From NCBI GenBank assembly GCA_049276515.1, contig JBASWO010000157.1, positions 1 through 7,938 of the forward strand: a stretch of 7,938 nt of DNA. Reading direction: 5' to 3'. Source of the DNA: JAATFY01 sp049276515. GTDB lineage: Bacteria; Pseudomonadota; Alphaproteobacteria; UBA9219. Every line of letters begins with the position of its first letter. Position 1 is the first letter of the stretch. The notes beneath the pieces are model-generated. The model had not been told where the DNA came from. It was given only the letters and a program-made list of their open reading frames with translations, and did no database searches. This document shows, one piece after another, positions 5,701-7,938 of the stretch. Made by a program: the position numbers and the translations under genes.

Positions 5701-7110
5701 ATGGCCAAGTCGAATGCAGTATTTGATTTAATTAAAAAGAATGATGCGAAATATGTCGATCTCCGTTTCACCGACCCACGCGGCAAACTCCAACACGTTA
5801 CACAACATGTCGATACCATTGATGAAAGTGTTTTCAGTGATGGATTGATGTTTGACGGATCATCCATCGCAGGTTGGAAAGCAATTAATGAATCCGACAT
5901 GATCCTGAAACTTGATGCAGCAACAGCTGTCATGGATCCTTTTTATGCTGAACCAACAGTCGCTGTTTATTGTGACGTTTGGGAACCATCAACAGGTAAA
6001 CCATACGGTCGCTGCCCACGCTCTATCTCGAAGAAAGCAGAACAATACATCATCAAATCAGGTATCGGTACAGCAGCCTATTTTGGCCCTGAAGCCGAAT
6101 TTTTTGTTTTCGATGATGCACGATTCTCAACCGACCCTCATCACACCTTCTTCCGCGTTGATTCAGAAGAAGGCCCTTACAACAGCGGCAAAGAATTCCC
6201 TGAAGGCAATCTTGCCCACCGTCCACGCGTTAAGGGCGGCTACTTCCCAGTTAATCCAGTTGATAGCGGTCAAGATATGCGTACCGAAATGGTATCCGTT
6301 ATCAAACAAATGGGCGTGAATGTTGAAAAACATCACCATGAAGTCGCGGCCTCACAGCACGAACTCGGCATCAAGTTTGATACGCTCGTGAAGTGCGGTG
6401 ACAATATGCAGATCTATAAATATGTCGTGCATAACGTAGCTGCTACCTTTGGTAAAACAGCAACCTTTATGCCAAAGCCTGTATTTGGAGATAACGGCTC
6501 TGGCATGCATGTTCACCAATCGATCTGGAAGGGCAAAACCCCTCTGTTCGCTGGCAAGAAATATGCGGGTCTGTCTGAGTTTGCCCTCTACTACATTGGC
6601 GGCATTATCAAACACGCAAAAGCTCTGAACGCGATTACTAACCCAACCACCAATAGCTACAAACGTTTGGTGCCAGGTTACGAAGCGCCAGTACTCTTGG
6701 CTTACTCATCACGTAATCGTTCAGCCTCTTGCCGTATTCCTTACGTTAATAGCCCGAATGGCAAACGTGTTGAAGTGCGTTTCCCTGATGCTTGCGCCAA
6801 TCCTTATCTTGCCTACGCTGCAATGCTAATGGCAGGTCTTGATGGCGTGAAAAATAAAATTCATCCTGGAGAAGCCGCCGATAAAGATCTTTATCATTTG
6901 CCACCAAAAGAACTGGCCAAGATCCCCACTGTAGCCGGCTCACTCAAGGAAGCGATTGATGCACTCGATAAGGATCGTGACTTCCTATTACGTGGCGATG
7001 TCTTCACAGAAGACTTCATCGATGCATATTTAGATTTAAAACGCGAAGAATGGGACCGTTTCCGTATGGCTCCTCATCCTGTTGAGTATGATATGTACTA
7101 CTCAGCGTAA
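5701..7110 (+). CDS. glnA: Type I glutamine synthetase (GlnA, adenylylatable)
   Basis: Cytosolic dodecameric enzyme that makes glutamine from glutamate, ammonia and ATP, the main entry of ammonia into biosynthesis. It is 469 aa, exactly the usual GSI length. Signatures in order: FDGSSIAGWK (51-60), EAEFFVFD (131-138, metal site), HHHEVA-SQHE (211-221), NGSGMHVHQS (265-274, ATP region), KRLVPGYEAP (321-330, with catalytic Glu328) and NRSASCRIP (339-347). Tyr398 lies in KDLYHLPP, the GlnE adenylylation site at the same position as in E. coli, so activity is probably controlled covalently by a GlnE/GlnB system elsewhere. The start is ATG 5701, with AAGGA at 5687-5691. An upstream in-frame extension from 5599 lacks family similarity. 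Many alphaproteobacteria place glnB just before glnA; here the upstream neighbour is divergent zapE. Confidence 0.98.
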   Translation: MAKSNAVFDLIKKNDAKYVDLRFTDPRGKLQHVTQHVDTIDESVFSDGLMFDGSSIAGWKAINESDMILKLDAATAVMDPFYAEPTVAVYCDVWEPSTGKPYGRCPRSISKKAEQYIIKSGIGTAAYFGPEAEFFVFDDARFSTDPHHTFFRVDSEEGPYNSGKEFPEGNLAHRPRVKGGYFPVNPVDSGQDMRTEMVSVIKQMGVNVEKHHHEVAASQHELGIKFDTLVKCGDNMQIYKYVVHNVAATFGKTATFMPKPVFGDNGSGMHVHQSIWKGKTPLFAGKKYAGLSEFALYYIGGIIKHAKALNAITNPTTNSYKRLVPGYEAPVLLAYSSRNRSASCRIPYVNSPNGKRVEVRFPDACANPYLAYAAMLMAGLDGVKNKIHPGEAADKDLYHLPPKELAKIPTVAGSLKEAIDALDKDRDFLLRGDVFTEDFIDAYLDLKREEWDRFRMAPHPVEYDMYYSA

Positions 7111-7142
7111 TAGAGTAACTACACATTAACTTCTTTATCTAT

Positions 7143-7184
7143 AGAATGGCTGCCATGAGATTCGTGGCAGCCATTTTCTTATTT
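7143..7184 (+). terminator. Strong intrinsic terminator of glnA, inside the next ORF
   Basis: An 11-bp perfect stem (7145-7155 with 7165-7175) has a nine-base loop, can be lengthened by a G-U and an A-U pair, and is followed by TTCTTATTT. It begins 34 bases after the glnA stop, and nothing else in the gap could terminate glnA. It covers the first codons of the secreted-protein gene that starts at 7146 or 7155. Confidence 0.8.
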
Positions 7185-7445
7185 GCCCTGTGCATCACAA
7201 GTTCAGCTTTTGCTGCTGATCAGTGGCAAGCACGCGAAGTTGCGCGCAATAACAATTGCCCCCCAAAGAAGATCGAAGTCTACCAGCAATCCATTGGGAT
7301 GGATGGCAAAACCATTTTCCGCGTAGATTGTAATTTACCAAAAGGTAAAGGCGATACGGGCACCCCATCTTCAAGCGCCCTACTTATCGGCTGCAATGAA
7401 AGCATCTGCGAGCTCGTGCGGCCACTTCCACCTGAAGCCAAATAA
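7146..7445 (+). CDS. Small secreted cysteine-containing protein, function unknown
   Basis: A 99-aa ORF with a convincing Sec signal peptide: Arg5, a hydrophobic core VAAIFLFALCI, and the signal-peptidase I site AFA just before Ala24. The mature part is about 76 aa, with four cysteines (38, 62, 83, 88) that could form two disulfides in the periplasm. CPPKKIEVYQQS and LLIGCNESICELVRP look conserved in style; I believe similar proteins occur in alphaproteobacteria but cannot name the family. The start is uncertain: ATG 7146 and ATG 7155 are both possible, the latter giving a more compact signal peptide, and neither has a Shine-Dalgarno. The glnA terminator hairpin occupies exactly this start region. 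No separate promoter is obvious. It ends directly against the stop of the convergent membrane-protein gene. Confidence 0.7.
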   Translation: MAAMRFVAAIFLFALCITSSAFAADQWQAREVARNNNCPPKKIEVYQQSIGMDGKTIFRVDCNLPKGKGDTGTPSSSALLIGCNESICELVRPLPPEAK

Positions 7446-7832
7446 TCAACGATCTGCTGAACGACGTTTCTGGCCACCCCGGTTTGAGCGGCGACGGTCA
7501 CTATGGAAATAATGCATCATGCGATGAAGCCATGGCCCTAAAAGGATCGCTGTCGTTGTTATGATAACCAATCCGCTCAACAGGGCATAACCCGACGCAA
7601 ACCACTTCACAGCATCATTGGTCATCGCCGCAACAGGCCCCATACCTCCTAAAATCATTGAAGCTTCAAGAAGCGCATCAATAAAATGCAAATCCCCAAA
7701 AACCATGTAGCCAGTGACGCCAATAACTAATGTTGCGAGGTCAAGACCTACAGCCAGCCAAAGTGAGAGGGCAATGCGCTGTAGCCACAAATGATGTGGT
7801 AAAATAGGCTGAGAATAATGTTCAAAACGCAT
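7446..7832 (-). CDS. Small two-helix pore-like membrane protein (ion-channel-domain-like)
   Basis: A 128-aa inner-membrane protein. Two strong membrane helices (about 20-45 and 78-100) flank a short re-entrant-looking segment, FIDALLEASMILGGMGP (50-66). This TM-P-TM layout resembles the pore domain of two-pore/Ion_trans_2-type potassium channels, and I recall similar small proteins being annotated that way. The canonical TVGYG filter is missing: the equivalent stretch would be LGGMGP, so potassium selectivity is unproven. The tail (111-128) is very rich in arginine and lysine and should be cytosolic. The ATG at 7832 is backed by GAGG (7841-7838), five bases upstream. It converges with the secreted-protein gene with no bases between the stop codons and no visible terminator between them. 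Confidence 0.72.
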   Translation of the reverse strand: MRFEHYSQPILPHHLWLQRIALSLWLAVGLDLATLVIGVTGYMVFGDLHFIDALLEASMILGGMGPVAAMTNDAVKWFASGYALLSGLVIITTTAILLGPWLHRMMHYFHSDRRRSNRGGQKRRSADR

Positions 7833-7868
7833 GGGAACCTCATAGAAAAGCTACCCAAGGCTAGGATG

Positions 7869-7897
7869 TTGCTCCGAGTCTGGGAAATAGCTATTGT
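7869..7897 (+). promoter_or_regulatory. Putative promoter for the gene starting at 7931
   Basis: TTGCTC (7869-7874), a 17-base spacer and TATTGT (7892-7897) give a moderate sigma70-like match. Transcription would begin near 7904, about 27 bases before the likely start codon. The match alone is weak, but its placement before a good ribosome site supports it. Confidence 0.4.
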
Positions 7898-7930
7898 GGC
7901 CCTGGCATCACCTTAAAACGAGGACATATC

Positions 7931-7938
7931 ATGGCCGG
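7931..7938 (+). CDS. Start of an unidentified gene cut by the window edge
   Basis: ATG GCC begins at 7931, with GAGG at 7920-7923 seven bases upstream and a plausible promoter before that. Only the first two codons and part of a third (Met-Ala-Gly) are visible, so the product cannot be named. Confidence 0.5.

Noticed and set aside
1..7938. tRNA, rRNA, CRISPR array, insertion sequence or phage genes
   Set aside because: No cloverleaf, repeat-spacer pattern, transposase motif, long terminal repeats or integration site was seen on either strand.

Overview
This window looks like part of an alphaproteobacterial chromosome. It carries mostly housekeeping genes, with no sign of a plasmid, phage, transposon or CRISPR locus. 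Three things point to the group. The divergent trio pdxH / 17-kDa-antigen-type lipoprotein / CbpA-like dnaJ is an arrangement I recall from alphaproteobacterial genomes. Ribosomal protein S4 has the cysteine-free N-terminus typical of the class. Glutamine synthetase is the adenylylatable type I form. Base composition is moderate, somewhat below 50% GC by eye, which argues against the GC-rich orders. I cannot place it at order or genus level.

Layout from left to right. At 1-316 (-) is the first part of pdxH, cut by the window edge. It diverges from a secreted lipoprotein (433-906, +) and a J-domain chaperone (984-1898, +), which are separated by an intrinsic-terminator-like hairpin. Converging on the chaperone is a divergent GTP cyclohydrolase II homologue (1905-2597, -). 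Next comes rpsD (2756-3370, -) with a clear terminator and a good sigma70-type promoter. Diverging from rpsD is a short membrane protein resembling the urate hydroxylase (PuuD) membrane domain (3593-4174, +), closely followed by a small unrecognised ORF (4177-4500, +). That ORF runs tail-to-tail into zapE (4376-5497, -). zapE and glnA (5701-7110, +) diverge across a 200-bp regulatory region with inverted repeats. The glnA terminator hairpin lies inside the start of a small secreted-protein gene (7146-7445, +). A small pore-like membrane protein (7446-7832, -) abuts that gene stop-to-stop. The last bases hold the probable start of another + strand gene.

The genes do not form one pathway: they cover PLP salvage, envelope, protein folding, translation, nitrogen assimilation and cell division. 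I see no undescribed multi-gene system. The points most worth checking are the RibA homologue with altered catalytic positions, the terminator nested in a signal-peptide coding region, the repeated CTGACAG half-sites between zapE and glnA, and the small ORF overlapping the end of zapE.
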